From: Marinobacter sp.
GTDB lineage: Bacteria > Pseudomonadota > Gammaproteobacteria > Pseudomonadales > Oleiphilaceae
Direction of reading: 5' to 3'
NCBI GenBank assembly: GCA_022565395.1
Contig: JAIUMV010000001.1
Coordinates: 265,586 to 329,585, forward strand
DNA: 64,000 bases
Of this stretch, positions 8,366 to 19,425 are shown piece by piece. The translations under genes were made by a program, and so were the position numbers. Below the pieces are notes generated by a model. That model was not told the DNA's origin and did not search any database. It saw nothing but the letters and a program-made list of their open reading frames with translations. Numbering within the stretch: position 1 is the stretch's first letter; every line of letters starts with the position of its first letter.

Positions 8366-9217
8366 TTACGGATTGTACGGATCTTTTTCAATGCCTTTCA
8401 CCGATTGCCAGATGGCATCCAGCGTCTCCAGTGTCTCATTTTCCATCGCCCGCCCCTCTGTCGCCAGCGCCTGTTCAATGGCCCGGAAACGACGCTCGAA
8501 CTTGCGGTTGGTGCGGCGCAGAGCCTGCTCCGGATTCACTTTCAGAAACCGGGCCAGGTTAACGCATACAAACATCACATCCCCCAGCTCATCCTCCAGG
8601 GCATCCCGATCCGCCGGGTTTTCCTGTACCTGCTGCCAGGCTTCCTTGAGCTCGTCGATTTCCTCGTGCAGTTTGTCAAACACCGGGTTAATGTCGGGCC
8701 AGTCAAAACCATAGTGAGCCGCACGGCGTTGCAGTTTTTCCGCCCGCGCCAGGGCGGGCAGACTGGCGGCTATGCCGTCCAGTTTACTGGCCACAGCCTC
8801 TGGCTCTGTCTGCTGCCCCCGCTCCTCTGCCTTGATGCGCTCCCAGGCCGTCTTGATGCTGGCCTCATCCGGTCGGTTATCAGGGTCAATCTGACTATCC
8901 AACGTGCCTTGCGGAAAAACATGGGGATGGCGTCGAATCAGCTTGGCAACCAGATTGTCGACGATGGATTCAAGGTCAAAATGCCCTGCTTCCTTGCCCA
9001 TCTGGGCATAGAAAATCACCTGGAACAGCAGGTCGCCCAACTCGTCCTTCAAGTGGGGCATGTCATCTCGTTCAATAGCGTCCGCCACCTCATGGGCTTC
9101 TTCCAGGGTATGAGGAACAATACTGCGGAAGGTCTGTTTGACGTCCCAGGGGCAGCCGATGGAAGGGTCCCGCAGGCGGGCCATGAGGTATGTCAGATCA
9201 TCCAGGGTATAGGCCAT
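8366..9217 (-). CDS. mazG: Nucleoside triphosphate pyrophosphohydrolase MazG
   Basis: MazG hydrolyses NTPs and dNTPs to monophosphates and, in E. coli, limits (p)ppGpp-linked toxicity. The 283-residue product has two all-alpha MazG domains. The first holds the Mg-binding EExxE...ExxD signature (EEAHEVADAI ... KDELGDLLFQ, about 38-66), and the second a similar HEEIDELKEAW ... EDELGDVMFV pattern. GCPWDVKQTF near 21-30 is typical of the family. It starts 3 bp after the relA stop on the same strand, the classic relA-mazG coupling. Confidence 0.96.
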   Translation of the reverse strand: MAYTLDDLTYLMARLRDPSIGCPWDVKQTFRSIVPHTLEEAHEVADAIERDDMPHLKDELGDLLFQVIFYAQMGKEAGHFDLESIVDNLVAKLIRRHPHVFPQGTLDSQIDPDNRPDEASIKTAWERIKAEERGQQTEPEAVASKLDGIAASLPALARAEKLQRRAAHYGFDWPDINPVFDKLHEEIDELKEAWQQVQENPADRDALEDELGDVMFVCVNLARFLKVNPEQALRRTNRKFERRFRAIEQALATEGRAMENETLETLDAIWQSVKGIEKDPYNP

Positions 9218-9220
9218 AAC

Positions 9221-11461
9221 TCAGGTCCGCTTGCGTCTTACGTCAATGATGTTGGGAAGGTTGCGGATCTGCGCCAGCAACCTGGCCAGCTGCTCCAGGC
9301 TGGAAATTTCCAGGGTGACCACCATCATGGCGGTGTTGTCATCCATATTGGTGCGGGTATTTAGTGCCAACACGTTGGACTTGGATGTCGCCAACAGGGA
9401 GGTGATATCCCGCAGCAGACCCGAACGGTCATAGGCCTGAATTTCAATGTCCACCGGGTAGACCGCCTCGGGCTTGCCTCCCCAACTGACCTCGATAATA
9501 CGGTTGGGCTCATATTCCTGCTGATGCAGGAAGGTGAGGCAGTCCTGCCGGTGCACCGTCACGCCGCGACCGACGGTAATGTAACCGCCGATGGGGTCCC
9601 CCGGCAGCGGTTTACAGCATTTGGCGATGTGGGTCATGAGTTTACCCACGCCCTGAATACGCACATCCGACTCACTGTCATAGTCCCGCTTGCGACGGGC
9701 CGGATTCAGCTTGAGGTCCAATTGTTTGGACTTGGGCTCCAGCATCTCCTGCGCCACATTGGCCACATGCGTTGGCCGCAGATCCCCCGCCCCGACGGCG
9801 GCAAACATGTCATCAGCGGCCTTCAGGTTGACCTTCTGCGCAAGTTCGTCCAGGTCCACGTCATAGATGGACAGGCGGCGGAATTCGTCCTCCAGAATGG
9901 CGCGACCATCAGCAATGTTGCGGTCGCGGTCCTGCATTTTGAACCATTGCGCCACTTTGGCCCGGGCGCGGGAGGTCTGGATATAGCCCAGACTGGGGTT
10001 GAGCCAGTCACGACTTGGCGCCGGGTTGTTAGAGGTAAGGATAAACACCTGATCCCCGGTTTTAAGGGGGTAGGTCAGGGGCACAATACGACCGTTAAGC
10101 TTGGCGCCACGGCAGGCGTGCCCCACTTCCGTATGCACCCGGTAGGCAAAATCAACGGGCGTGGCGCCCTGGGGCAAATCCACCACATGGCCATCAGGCG
10201 TAAATACGTACACGCGGTCAGAGGTCACATCGGCATGCAGGTGGTCGGCCAGACCGGAAATGTCGCCAAGCTCCTCCTGCCACTCCAGCACCTGCCGCAG
10301 CCAGTTTATCTTGGCCTCGTAACCCACTGCTTTCTTGCCACGATCCGTGCCTTTATAAAGCCAGTGAGCGCACACCCCCAGCTCCGCTTCCTCATGCATT
10401 TTGTGGGTTCGGATCTGCACCTCCATCACCTTACCCTCAGGACCAATCACCGCTGTGTGCAGGGACTGGTATCCGTTTTCCTTGGGGTTGGCGATGTAGT
10501 CGTCAAACTCATGAGGGATGTGGCGCCAGATGCCATGCACAATGCCCAGGGCGGCATAGCAGTCCCTTACTTCAGGCACCAGGATACGCACGGCTCTGAC
10601 ATCGTAGACCTGTGAGAAGTCGATGCCCTTGCGGCGCATTTTGCGCCAGATACTGTAGATGTGCTTGGCGCGCCCGGTAAGATCGGCCTTGATACCTGCA
10701 TCACTGAGGGCATCCTGCAGGATCGTCAGTACCCGTTTGATGTACTGATCGCGGTCGAGACGTTTCTCATCCAGCAGTTTGGCAATCTTTTTGTAGGCTG
10801 TGGCATGCAGGTAGCGAAAGGACAGGTCCTCAAGTTCCCATTTGATATGCCCGATACCCAGGCGGTGAGCCAGAGGGGCATAGATGTCAAAGACCTCCCG
10901 GGCAACCCGCATGCGCTTGTTGGCGTCCGCATCCTTCACTGCGCGCAGGGCACAGGTTCGCTCCGCCAGTTTGATCAACGCCACGCGCACGTCGTCAATC
11001 ATGGTGACCAGCATCTTGCGGACATTATCCAGCTGGCCTTCGGCCTGCCCCAGCACATGCCCTTTCAGCGGGTGATGAATGGCGGAGATGGCAGCCATTT
11101 GCTGCACACCATTGATCAGCCCGGCCACCTCATCGCCAAAGGCCTTACGAATCACATCCAGGGATACCCGCTCCTCCCGTACCGCGCGGTACAGGATGGC
11201 CGCCACCAGAGAGGTCTGGTCCAGGTGCAGTTCCACCAGCACCTGGACCATTTCCACGCCGGTGCGGAAGCTGCTGGCGCCTGGCGCCCACAACCGGTCT
11301 TCCCGAAACGCCTGGCGATCAATGTCCGCCGCCAATTCGCAGGCTCGCTGGAACTGCTCAACATTTTCCAGCGCCCCTTGGGCCTGGAGTTGCTGAACCC
11401 ACTGTTCAATATCGACCTGACCGTCCTGGGTCACTGCGTAATCTTCGCGGACTTTTACCAT
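9221..11461 (-). CDS. relA: GTP pyrophosphokinase RelA ((p)ppGpp synthetase I)
   Basis: RelA senses uncharged tRNA on stalled ribosomes and makes (p)ppGpp. The 746-residue protein has an N-terminal HD-like domain lacking the HD pair (AAILYRAVREERV instead of the hydrolase motif), a synthetase domain with HEFDDYIANPKENGYQSLHT, a TGS domain (RVYVFTPDGHVVDLPQGATP), a conserved Cys-containing helical region and a C-terminal ACT domain (YDRSGLLRDITSLLA). The degenerate HD domain and EFDDY loop indicate RelA, not bifunctional SpoT. The ATG at 11461 precedes MVKVREDYAV. mazG follows directly; rlmD is 96 bp upstream on the same strand. Confidence 0.97.
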   Translation of the reverse strand: MVKVREDYAVTQDGQVDIEQWVQQLQAQGALENVEQFQRACELAADIDRQAFREDRLWAPGASSFRTGVEMVQVLVELHLDQTSLVAAILYRAVREERVSLDVIRKAFGDEVAGLINGVQQMAAISAIHHPLKGHVLGQAEGQLDNVRKMLVTMIDDVRVALIKLAERTCALRAVKDADANKRMRVAREVFDIYAPLAHRLGIGHIKWELEDLSFRYLHATAYKKIAKLLDEKRLDRDQYIKRVLTILQDALSDAGIKADLTGRAKHIYSIWRKMRRKGIDFSQVYDVRAVRILVPEVRDCYAALGIVHGIWRHIPHEFDDYIANPKENGYQSLHTAVIGPEGKVMEVQIRTHKMHEEAELGVCAHWLYKGTDRGKKAVGYEAKINWLRQVLEWQEELGDISGLADHLHADVTSDRVYVFTPDGHVVDLPQGATPVDFAYRVHTEVGHACRGAKLNGRIVPLTYPLKTGDQVFILTSNNPAPSRDWLNPSLGYIQTSRARAKVAQWFKMQDRDRNIADGRAILEDEFRRLSIYDVDLDELAQKVNLKAADDMFAAVGAGDLRPTHVANVAQEMLEPKSKQLDLKLNPARRKRDYDSESDVRIQGVGKLMTHIAKCCKPLPGDPIGGYITVGRGVTVHRQDCLTFLHQQEYEPNRIIEVSWGGKPEAVYPVDIEIQAYDRSGLLRDITSLLATSKSNVLALNTRTNMDDNTAMMVVTLEISSLEQLARLLAQIRNLPNIIDVRRKRT

Positions 11462-11557
11462 AACGCTTCCAGTTGGTTAGGAAACCTCTGACAACCTACC
11501 GGCGATGCCTTGTCATGACGGCTTCGCACAGGTTTGCCAGAAGCTCCACAGGGAACC

Positions 11558-12892
11558 TCAAACCTTCTCAAACAAAGCCATGGACTCTACATGGGTCGTG
11601 TGGGGGAACATGTCCATCACCCCCGTACGTACCAGCCGATAGCCCCGGCTCACCAGCACCCCCGCATCCCGGGCCAGGGTTGCAGGATTACAGGACACAT
11701 ACACCACACGCTTGGCGCCGAATGCCGCCAGGTATTCACAAACCCCCTCGGCGCCGGAACGGGGTGGGTCAATCAGTATCTTGTCGAAACCTTCCAGCGC
11801 CCAGGGTGCCTGGGTAAAATCTGCATGCAGGTCAGCACCGTGGAAGGTGACGTTGGTCAGGCCGTTCAGCTCAGCATTCTGACGCCCGCGTACCACCATG
11901 GCGTCATCCCCCTCCACACCCACCACTGCGCGTGCCTTACGCGCCAACGGCAGAGTAAAGTTGCCGAGCCCGCAGAACAGGTCCAGTACCCGCTCGTCCT
12001 GCTGCACGTCCAGCCACTCAAGGGCCTGCACGATCATACGACGGTTGATATCCGCATTCACCTGAGTAAAGTCCATGGGCTCGAACTTCATGGTCAGATC
12101 AAACTCGGGTAAACCGTAGCTGAGCAAGGGCTTATCAGTGTCTGGCCAGATCTGGTGGACAGTATCCGGCCCCTTCGGTTGCAGGCAGATATGCAAATCA
12201 TGGGCCTGACCGAAGGCTTGCAGTTTCTCGATGTCTGTCTCACCCAGTGGCACCATGTTACGGAACACCAGAACCACCTGCTCATCGCCACTGGCCACCT
12301 CAACCTGCGCGATCTGCTCGTAGGCGTCCAGATCCTGAATCAGCGTCCGTAGCGGCGTGATTTTCTCCCCCACTCTGGGGTCCAGCACGACACAGCGATT
12401 GATGTCGGCCAGGTATCGGGCGCGTTTTTCACGAAACCCCACCAGCACCGAACCACGTTTCTGCACAAAACGAACGCCCAGACGCGCCTTGCGCCGGTAG
12501 CCCAGGTCCTGCGACTGCATGGGCGCTTCCCAGTGGGCCGGTTCTATGCCCCCGAAATGGGCAAAATGCTCCCGCAAGGTCGCTTCTTTGAACCGGATCT
12601 GGGCATCAGGGGTCATATGCTGAAGACTGCAACCCCCGCACAGGTCAGCGTGGTCACAAGGCGGTGTAGCCCGATCTGGTGCTGCCTGCAAAACGGTTTC
12701 CGTACGCAATTCATCAAACTTGCTGCGAGTGCTGACCATGCGTGCGGACACCACCTCGCCGGGCAAGGCACCGTCAACAAACTGGATTTTACCGTCTGCC
12801 TGACGGGCGATACCGCGGCCATCATGGCCCAGGCGTTCCACACAGCAGGTTACCGGCTCTGCCGGCAGGGGTTTTCTGCGTCTTCTGCTCAT
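11558..12892 (-). CDS. rlmD: 23S rRNA (uracil1939-C5)-methyltransferase RlmD
   Basis: RlmD (RumA) methylates U1939 of 23S rRNA. The 444-residue protein has an N-terminal TRAM domain (about 12-68), iron-sulfur ligands C79, C85, C88 and C167 ([10 protein letters not shown] and DINRC), a Rossmann SAM site ([16 protein letters not shown]) and the catalytic [12 protein letters not shown] motif near the C-terminus. All four cluster cysteines are present. It lies between cysM and relA on the minus strand, the order I know from Pseudomonas. A hairpin with a T-rich tail separates it from cysM. Confidence 0.97.
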   Translation of the reverse strand: MSRRRRKPLPAEPVTCCVERLGHDGRGIARQADGKIQFVDGALPGEVVSARMVSTRSKFDELRTETVLQAAPDRATPPCDHADLCGGCSLQHMTPDAQIRFKEATLREHFAHFGGIEPAHWEAPMQSQDLGYRRKARLGVRFVQKRGSVLVGFREKRARYLADINRCVVLDPRVGEKITPLRTLIQDLDAYEQIAQVEVASGDEQVVLVFRNMVPLGETDIEKLQAFGQAHDLHICLQPKGPDTVHQIWPDTDKPLLSYGLPEFDLTMKFEPMDFTQVNADINRRMIVQALEWLDVQQDERVLDLFCGLGNFTLPLARKARAVVGVEGDDAMVVRGRQNAELNGLTNVTFHGADLHADFTQAPWALEGFDKILIDPPRSGAEGVCEYLAAFGAKRVVYVSCNPATLARDAGVLVSRGYRLVRTGVMDMFPHTTHVESMALFEKV

Positions 12893-12910
12893 TGATTCTT
12901 CCAGTACGAT

Positions 12911-12936
12911 AAAACGAACGGGCCCTGTGGGCCCGT
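12911..12936 (-). terminator. Intrinsic-type terminator after cysM
   Basis: Perfect 8-bp arms ACGGGCCC (12918-12925) and GGGCCCGT (12929-12936) with loop TGT. Read on the minus strand the stem is followed by TCGTTTTAT, a short T-rich tail. It lies 28 bases past the cysM stop. Confidence 0.65.
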
Positions 12937-12963
12937 CACTAACAGGTGTGCTCAGCCCTGCAC

Positions 12964-13857
12964 TCAGGCGCCAGGGAATACGCCGGTGGACAGATAACGG
13001 TCACCCCGGTCACAGATAATGGCTACGATGACCGCGTTTTCAACCTGCCGGGACAAACGCAGGGCACCCGCGATGGCCCCACCCGAGGACACGCCACAGA
13101 AGATGCCCTCCTGCTGCGCCAGGGCACGCATGGTGTCTTCGGCCTCCTGCTGCCCTACATCCACCACCTGATCTACCCGGCTGGCGTCAAAAATCTTCGG
13201 CAGGTACTCAGCAGGCCAGCGCCGTATTCCGGGTATGGAAGCGCCCTCCTGGGGCTGCAGCCCGATGATTTGCACATCCGGATTACGCTCCTTCAGGTAA
13301 CGGGATACCCCCATGATGGTGCCGGTCGTACCCATGGAGCTGACAAAGTGAGTGACCCGCCCCTGCGTCTGCTCCCAGATTTCCGGGCCGGTAGTGCGGT
13401 AGTGGGCCAGCGGATTGTCCGGGTTGGCAAACTGGTCGAGCACATAACCCTTGCCTTGCTGCTGCATCAGCTGAGCCAGGTCACGGGCGCCTTCCATGCT
13501 TTGTTCACGGGTTACGGTGATGATTTCCGCACCGTAGGCCCGCATGGAGGCCCGGCGCTCCTCACTCATGTTCTCCGGCATGATGAGGATCATCCGGTAA
13601 CCTTTAATGGCCGCCGCCATGGCCAGGGCGATACCGGTGTTCCCGCTGGTGGCTTCAATCAGCGTATCACCCGGCTTGATGTCACCACGCTTTTCAGCTT
13701 CCTGAATCATACTGAGGGCGGGCCGGTCCTTCACCGAACCTGCCGGATTGTTACCCTCAAGCTTGGCCAGGATGACATTACTGGTACTACCCGGCAAACG
13801 CTGCAGCCGTACCAGAGGGGTGTGGCCCACATAGTCTTCAATGGTGGGAAAAGGCAT
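12964..13857 (-). CDS. cysM: Cysteine synthase B (O-acetylserine sulfhydrylase)
   Basis: CysM makes cysteine from O-acetylserine and sulfide or thiosulfate with PLP. The start is the ATG at 13857 ([18 protein letters not shown]), with AGGAG nine bases upstream; the frame is open further but that part is not family-like. The product is 297 residues. The PLP lysine is K43 in [12 protein letters not shown], the phosphate-contacting SGNTG loop is 71-75, and GTTGT is present. The -GSVKDR- form and short length favour CysM over CysK. It is divergent from the GacS-like kinase gene. Confidence 0.95.
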   Translation of the reverse strand: MPFPTIEDYVGHTPLVRLQRLPGSTSNVILAKLEGNNPAGSVKDRPALSMIQEAEKRGDIKPGDTLIEATSGNTGIALAMAAAIKGYRMILIMPENMSEERRASMRAYGAEIITVTREQSMEGARDLAQLMQQQGKGYVLDQFANPDNPLAHYRTTGPEIWEQTQGRVTHFVSSMGTTGTIMGVSRYLKERNPDVQIIGLQPQEGASIPGIRRWPAEYLPKIFDASRVDQVVDVGQQEAEDTMRALAQQEGIFCGVSSGGAIAGALRLSRQVENAVIVAIICDRGDRYLSTGVFPGA

Positions 13858-14133
13858 AACAGATCTCACTCCTGTACAGTTGCGCGTAACCCTTTTGCGG
13901 CCAAGATGATACACTTTGAGCCTACACATGATACGCATATCAGCTGCCACCGCCTAGAACGGTGAAGCTGCGGATTACCCGGCAAGCCCAGTGCGGCCCG
14001 CCGGTTTTAAAGACAAGGTGTCGCCACAGACGGCGATTCGCCCGGAACGACCAGCATACGCCCGCCAGGCAGGCTGCCAACACAGGCGGCCCGGTGAGCA
14101 TGCTGGTCCTTTTGCCAAAACAGGGAATTCTGC
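13858..14133. other. Divergent intergenic region between cysM and gacS
   Basis: 276 bp. Two TATCAT-like minus-strand elements lie near 13907 and 13931 and could be cysM -10 sites, but no convincing -35 goes with either. CAGGGAATT precedes the gacS ATG as a ribosome binding site. Nothing else is recognised. Confidence 0.4.
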
Positions 14134-17028
14134 ATGCGCCGTTGGGGCATCCGCAAGAAAGTACTGGTTGTTACGCTGGTGCCGACGGTGGTCACTACAC
14201 TGCTGCTCGGGTTGTTTTTTACCCAGAGCTGGGTCGGCAATATTGAGCGGCTGCTCCATGACCGTGGCGAGTCCTTGTCCCGGCAACTGGCCGCTGCCTC
14301 CGAATACGGCATGTTTACCGCTAACCGCAGCCTGCTGAACAGCCTGTCCAACGCCTTGCTGGAAGAGCAGGATGTCCGCTCCATTACTTTTTATGGTGCC
14401 AACAAGCAGCTGTTGATCCACACGGGGCCCCGCCTTCCCGAGCACCTGGACCCAGCGACCGTGACCGCCACGCCCTATCACACGCTGGGTATTCGTGGTC
14501 AGGGCAGCACCCTGTTTGTAACGCCTGTGTTTCTGCAGGACCTGATGCTGGATGGCATGCTGGAGCCGGTACAGCACACCCGGGATACCGCCAGCGACAG
14601 TCCGATTGGCTGGGCTGCGGTGGAGATGTCCCATATCCGGACCGAAAAGGACACCTACCGCGCCCTGCTGATCAGCATTCTGCTGATCATGGTGGGCATC
14701 GGGCTAAACGTACTGATTGCCCTGCGTATGAGCCGGTCGGTAACCGACCCCATCTTCCAGCTCAATACCGCGGTAGCCCGCCTGAAGGAAGGTAAGCTGG
14801 ACACCCGTGTTCACACCCAGGCTGGCCCTGAATTTGAGCAGCTGGAGTCAGGCCTGAATGCCATGGCGGAAGAGCTCAGCAAAGCCCAGGCGGAGATGCA
14901 GCAGAACATTGACCAGGCCACGGAAGACCTGCGAGAAACCCTGGAAACGATCGAAATCCAGAATATCGAGCTGGATCTTGCCCGCAAGGAAGCCCTGGAG
15001 GCCAGCCGCATCAAGTCAGAATTCCTGGCTAACATGTCTCATGAGATCCGCACGCCACTGAACGGTATTATCGGTTTCACGGAGCTGCTGCTGAAAAGCC
15101 AGATGAATGGCCAGCAGAAAGATCACCTTAATACGATCCGCAAATCCTCCGAGATTCTGCTCACCATCATCAATGACATCCTTGATTTCTCCAAGATCGA
15201 GGCTGGCAAGCTGGTGCTGGACCGGGTGCCCTACAACCTGCGCGGTACCATTGAAGATGTCATGGTGATGCTGGCGCCGACGGCCCATGCCAAAAACCTC
15301 GACCTGGTGCCACTCATCTACAGCGACGTTCCGGACAACCTGATGGGCGACCCCTTGCGGGTGAAACAGGTGATCACCAACCTGGTGAACAATGCCATCA
15401 AGTTTACCCAGACCGGCGAGGTGGTCATGCGGGTGAGTCTGGAGGATGAAGATACCGAGCACCACCGTGCCACCCTGCGGGTCAGTGTCAGCGATACCGG
15501 CGTGGGCTTGTCCCGGGCGCAGCAACAGTCACTGTTTAACGCCTTCAGTCAGGCGGACGCCTCCACCGCCCGCCAGTACGGTGGCACCGGCCTGGGGCTG
15601 GTGATCTCCAAGCGGCTGGTTGAGGAGATGGACGGCACCATCGGCCTCGAAAGTGAACTGGGCAAGGGTTCCACCTTCTGGTTTACCATTTCCGCCGAGG
15701 TTGCGGTCAATGCCAGCCCGGCCGATCCGCGTGATGCGCTGCAGGGCGAGCGCGTGCTTTATCTGGAGCACCAGAAGACCACGGCACTGGCGGTCGAGCA
15801 CATGCTACGGGATTGGGGTGTGCGTGTGGAGCGGGCAGAAAATCCAAGTGAGCTGCTGGAAAAAGTGGAAGAGGCTCAGGCTCAGCACACCGGATACGGC
15901 GCCGTCATCATTGGCCTGACCCGGCACCTGATGAACTCCAACCAGTACCGCGAAATGATCCGCAAACTGGAAGTGGACTGCGACTGCCGGACCCTGATCC
16001 TGACGCCCACACTGGACCACCAGGATGCCATGTTGACGCCACTCGCCAGCGGACACATGACCAAACCTGTCTGCCGGGAGCCCATGTACGACGAGTTGTT
16101 TGTGCTGCTACATGGCGAGCAGCGGGGTAATACGCCCCGCCCGGAACAACAACCCAGCAGCCCGGCGGTTGAGTGGCAGCAGAATGTGCCACGGGTACTG
16201 GCGGTGGATGACAATGACGCCAACCTGAAGCTGGTGATGACCCTGCTGGCGGACTGCCAGATTCAGGCCGAGGGGGCCAGCAGCGGTTTCGAAGCCTTGA
16301 GCAAGGCGCGTCAGCAACCTTTTGACCTGGTATTCATGGATCTGCAGATGCCCGGCATGGACGGCGTAGAAACCACCAGCCGGCTGCGGCACATGGATGA
16401 GGGCCGCCGCCACACCCCCATCGTAGCCCTCACCGCCCATGCCCTGGCGGAAGAAAAAGACCGGCTGCAACAGCAGGGCTTTGACGGCTACCTTGCCAAG
16501 CCAGTCAGCAGCCAGCAGCTGATGGACGCCCTGTACCGGCATACGGGTTTCCGCGGGCACCAGTCACCCAGTGCGCCGACGCTCCCCATGGACAACGGTA
16601 ATGGGCAACGGCTGATTCGCCCCTCAACCCGCACGCGCCAGCAACCCTGTGTGGATATCGAACAAAGCATCAGCCTGGCGGCCGGCAAGGCGGATCTGGC
16701 AGAAGAACTGTTCAGTATGCTGGTGGAACAGCTCAGCCATGATCGGCAGGTGATTGAAAACCTGTGGCTGGAGGGCAATCTGGAACAACTACTGGAAACC
16801 GTGCACAAACTGCACGGCGCAACCCGCTATTGTGGGGTGCCAGAGCTGCGTAGCGCCGCCGAACAGTTCGAGACGGCGCTGAAACGCAACACACCCGACC
16901 TGGAAACCCTGAAAGAGAAGATCGTTGGCGCTATTGAGCGGCTACAGATCTGGACCGAGGAGACCGATTGGCAACCGCTTTTCCGCAACAACCCTGATAA
17001 GGGCAGCAACGCGTTGCTACAGAGCTGA
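14134..17028 (+). CDS. gacS: GacS/BarA-type hybrid sensor histidine kinase
   Basis: A 964-residue inner-membrane hybrid kinase, expected to feed the GacA/UvrY response regulator and the Csr/Rsm small-RNA pathway. Order: TM1 about 10-30, periplasmic sensor, TM2 about 178-198, HAMP to about 252, coiled linker, HisKA with phospho-acceptor H303 in [12 protein letters not shown], HATPase ([28 protein letters not shown]), a degenerate receiver-like segment (about 530-660) lacking the acceptor Asp, a true receiver with D736 ([13 protein letters not shown]), and an HPt domain with H891 ([12 protein letters not shown]). The full H-D-H relay is intact. It is divergent from cysM and ends 4 bp from the convergent pdxJ stop. 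GacA is not in the window. The gacS name rests on this domain order and the cysM/rlmD/relA neighbourhood. Confidence 0.92.
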   Translation: MRRWGIRKKVLVVTLVPTVVTTLLLGLFFTQSWVGNIERLLHDRGESLSRQLAAASEYGMFTANRSLLNSLSNALLEEQDVRSITFYGANKQLLIHTGPRLPEHLDPATVTATPYHTLGIRGQGSTLFVTPVFLQDLMLDGMLEPVQHTRDTASDSPIGWAAVEMSHIRTEKDTYRALLISILLIMVGIGLNVLIALRMSRSVTDPIFQLNTAVARLKEGKLDTRVHTQAGPEFEQLESGLNAMAEELSKAQAEMQQNIDQATEDLRETLETIEIQNIELDLARKEALEASRIKSEFLANMSHEIRTPLNGIIGFTELLLKSQMNGQQKDHLNTIRKSSEILLTIINDILDFSKIEAGKLVLDRVPYNLRGTIEDVMVMLAPTAHAKNLDLVPLIYSDVPDNLMGDPLRVKQVITNLVNNAIKFTQTGEVVMRVSLEDEDTEHHRATLRVSVSDTGVGLSRAQQQSLFNAFSQADASTARQYGGTGLGLVISKRLVEEMDGTIGLESELGKGSTFWFTISAEVAVNASPADPRDALQGERVLYLEHQKTTALAVEHMLRDWGVRVERAENPSELLEKVEEAQAQHTGYGAVIIGLTRHLMNSNQYREMIRKLEVDCDCRTLILTPTLDHQDAMLTPLASGHMTKPVCREPMYDELFVLLHGEQRGNTPRPEQQPSSPAVEWQQNVPRVLAVDDNDANLKLVMTLLADCQIQAEGASSGFEALSKARQQPFDLVFMDLQMPGMDGVETTSRLRHMDEGRRHTPIVALTAHALAEEKDRLQQQGFDGYLAKPVSSQQLMDALYRHTGFRGHQSPSAPTLPMDNGNGQRLIRPSTRTRQQPCVDIEQSISLAAGKADLAEELFSMLVEQLSHDRQVIENLWLEGNLEQLLETVHKLHGATRYCGVPELRSAAEQFETALKRNTPDLETLKEKIVGAIERLQIWTEETDWQPLFRNNPDKGSNALLQS

Positions 17029-17038
17029 AGGCTCAGCT
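17023..17038. terminator. Shared hairpin holding the stop codons of gacS and pdxJ
   Basis: AGCTGA (17023-17028), loop AGGC, TCAGCT (17033-17038). The TGA of gacS ends the left arm and the TGA of pdxJ (minus strand) begins the right arm. There is no U-tract. A stem of 6 bp is weak as a terminator. Confidence 0.35.
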
Positions 17039-17779
17039 GTTACCCGGTATACAGGCCTGATCCAGTAATTGGCGCATATCCCGCACGGCCTCTTTCAGGC
17101 CGGTAAATACCGCCCGGGCAATGATGGCGTGGCCGATATTGAGCTCGTTGATACCGGGAATCGCCGCAATACGCTGGGTATTATGGTAATTCAGACCATG
17201 GCCTGCGTTAACCACCAGGCCCTTCTTGCGGGCGTAGGCCACCGCATCAGCAATGCGCTGGTACTGTGTGTCGGCTGTCACCGGGTCTGTCGCCTCTGCA
17301 TATTCACCGGTGTGTAACTCGATAACCGGCGCACCGCAACGGACCGCCGCGTCAATCTGCTCCCGCTCCGGATCAATAAACAGGGATACCTCCGCGCCTA
17401 TGGCAGCCAGGCGCTCGCAGGCTTTGGCGATCCGGGCTTCCTGCCCTACCACATCGAGGCCGCCTTCCGTGGTCAGTTCCTCGCGCTTCTCCGGCACCAG
17501 ACAGCAGCACTCAGGCTGCACCTGCTCGGCGAACGCGAGCATGGCTTCCGTCACCGCCATTTCCAGATTCATCTTGGTGTTCAGGGTTTGCTTGAGCAGC
17601 AGTACATCGCGATCCTGAATGTGGCGACGATCTTCCCTGGGGTGAATGGTGATGCCATCCGCACCTGCCTCTTCCGCCAGCATCGCCGCCTGAACCGGGT
17701 CGGGATAGCGGGTCCCGCGGGCCTGGCGAAGTGTCGCCACATGATCCACGTTAACACCCAACAAAACTCGTTGACTCAT
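17033..17779 (-). CDS. pdxJ: Pyridoxine 5'-phosphate synthase
   Basis: PdxJ condenses 1-deoxyxylulose 5-phosphate with 3-amino-2-oxopropyl phosphate to make pyridoxine 5'-phosphate. The 248-residue TIM barrel starts [18 protein letters not shown] (conserved N-terminal motif) and carries [40 protein letters not shown] and GHGLNYHN, all family hallmarks. Its ATG overlaps the recO stop by four bases, so it is translationally coupled as the last gene of the lepA-to-pdxJ operon. Confidence 0.98.
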   Translation of the reverse strand: MSQRVLLGVNVDHVATLRQARGTRYPDPVQAAMLAEEAGADGITIHPREDRRHIQDRDVLLLKQTLNTKMNLEMAVTEAMLAFAEQVQPECCCLVPEKREELTTEGGLDVVGQEARIAKACERLAAIGAEVSLFIDPEREQIDAAVRCGAPVIELHTGEYAEATDPVTADTQYQRIADAVAYARKKGLVVNAGHGLNYHNTQRIAAIPGINELNIGHAIIARAVFTGLKEAVRDMRQLLDQACIPGNS

Positions 17780-18507
17780 GACTCATCTCCCCGCCAATGG
17801 GTAAAAAGGTTTCGGCTATGCAAGGGACGCCCCTGCAACAGGTGGTCAATCAATACGCGCATTACCCGCTTGGCCAGGCGGCGACTGTCTGGCGATGACA
17901 GGTCATCAGCCGCCAGTGCCTGCAATAAACTGCCTGACAGGCCCTGCAAGCGGGCACCTGGTGTTGCCTCAGCGAGTATGCCCTGCTCCGGATCGTAATA
18001 ATACTGGCGCTCAGGCGCCACCGGCTGCCCCAAATCATTGGCCTGGTCCCAGGCAAAACCATAGCCCACCGCGTCTGCAAAAGCCTGCTCAAAACGACGC
18101 AGTACCGGTTCAAAATCGCGGCTGGCAGCCAGGGTGGTCAGGGTTTCAATATAGCGGGCAAACAGCGGCTGATGGACTTCCTGAGCGGGCAACAGGCGCT
18201 GCACCAGTTCGTTAATGTAAAAGCCGCAATACAGTGCTTCCGTGCTGGCCAGCAGCGGGCCGTGACGGGGTTCCACCTGAACCAGGGTTTTCAGGTCTGT
18301 GCGCCCCTGCCAGTCCAGCAACAAAGGCTGAAAAGGCTGCAGCTGGGCCTTGAGAGGGCTTTTTGCCGTGTTGCCGCCACGTGCAACCAGACTCAGGCGA
18401 CCATGATTGAGGCTGAAGATGTCCAGCATCAAACTGGTCTCCCGATACGGCCGCCGGTGCAGAACGTAGGCCGGCTCCTGTTGGACCGCACCCCTCACGG
18501 TACTCAC
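17776..18507 (-). CDS. recO: DNA repair protein RecO
   Basis: RecO works with RecF and RecR to load RecA on gapped DNA. The 243-residue product has the N-terminal OB fold ([30 protein letters not shown]) and a helical C-terminal part. The cysteines of the zinc motif found in some RecO proteins are not present, which is common in gammaproteobacteria. The start is GTG at 18507, directly after the era stop. Its stop overlaps the pdxJ start by four bases. Confidence 0.93.
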   Translation of the reverse strand: MSTVRGAVQQEPAYVLHRRPYRETSLMLDIFSLNHGRLSLVARGGNTAKSPLKAQLQPFQPLLLDWQGRTDLKTLVQVEPRHGPLLASTEALYCGFYINELVQRLLPAQEVHQPLFARYIETLTTLAASRDFEPVLRRFEQAFADAVGYGFAWDQANDLGQPVAPERQYYYDPEQGILAEATPGARLQGLSGSLLQALAADDLSSPDSRRLAKRVMRVLIDHLLQGRPLHSRNLFTHWRGDES

Positions 18508-19425
18508 TCAGAAGTCGTTCATGCCCAGGCTTTTCAGGGCACGCTCACTGTCGGCCCAGCCCCGCTTGACCTTGACCCACAGGCGCAGCATGACCTTGCT
18601 ATCAAACAGCCGTTCCATATCCTGGCGGGCTTCCTGACCGATCAGTCGCAAGCGGGCGCCCTTGTCACCAATCACGATCTTTTTCTGCCCTTCCCGCTCA
18701 ACCAGGATCAGTGCCGCGATATGCAGGGTCTTGCCTTCCCGTTTAAATTCCTCAACTTCCACCGCTACTGAATAAGGCAGCTCAGCACCCAACTGGCGGG
18801 TGATCTTCTCACGCACCATTTCTGCCGCCAGAAAGCGCTCACTGCGGTCAGTGATCTGGTCGTCCGGGTAATAATGCACACTTTGCGGCAACAACCGCTG
18901 CACTGCAGCCTCCAGCGGTTCCAGGTTCTGCTCTTTCAGAGCAGAGAGGGGAATAATCTCGGCAAACTCCCGTTTCTCGGCCAGCGCCTGCAAATGAGGC
19001 AGCAACTGCTGTTTGTCCGCGATCTTGTCCACCTTGTTCAACGCCAGAATCACCGGACTGCGAACATGCCGGAGCTTTTCCAGTACCAGATCGTCCGCGG
19101 CCGTCCAGTGCTGCTGGTCCACCACGAAAATAACCACGTCAACGTCCTTGAGGGCAGAGGTGGCGGCCTTGTTCATGTAGCGATTAAGCGCCCGAGGCTC
19201 CTCCTCGTGCATACCTGGCGTATCCACATAGATAGCCTGGCAATCACCTTCGGTCTTGATGCCCAGCACCTGGTGACGGGTGGTTTGCGGCTTGCGGGAG
19301 GTGATGCTCAGTTTTTGCCTGAGGATGTGATTCAGCAAGGTGGACTTGCCCACGTTGGGCCGTCCGACAATGGCAACGAAGCCGCAGCGACTGTTGGGAT
19401 TATCGGGCTGGGTGGGGTCAATCAT
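18508..19425 (-). CDS. era: GTPase Era (30S ribosome assembly)
   Basis: Era binds near the 3' end of 16S rRNA and helps mature the 30S subunit. The 305-residue protein has G1 GRPNVGKST (21-29), G3 DTPG, G4 NKVD and a C-terminal KH domain ([18 protein letters not shown] ... [14 protein letters not shown]). The start overlaps the rnc stop by four bases. The rnc-era pairing couples rRNA processing with assembly. Confidence 0.98.
   Translation of the reverse strand: MIDPTQPDNPNSRCGFVAIVGRPNVGKSTLLNHILRQKLSITSRKPQTTRHQVLGIKTEGDCQAIYVDTPGMHEEEPRALNRYMNKAATSALKDVDVVIFVVDQQHWTAADDLVLEKLRHVRSPVILALNKVDKIADKQQLLPHLQALAEKREFAEIIPLSALKEQNLEPLEAAVQRLLPQSVHYYPDDQITDRSERFLAAEMVREKITRQLGAELPYSVAVEVEEFKREGKTLHIAALILVEREGQKKIVIGDKGARLRLIGQEARQDMERLFDSKVMLRLWVKVKRGWADSERALKSLGMNDF

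Noticed and set aside
9221-11461. Bifunctional SpoT/Rel hydrolase
   Set aside because: The HD residues needed for hydrolysis are replaced (LYRAVREE), fitting RelA.
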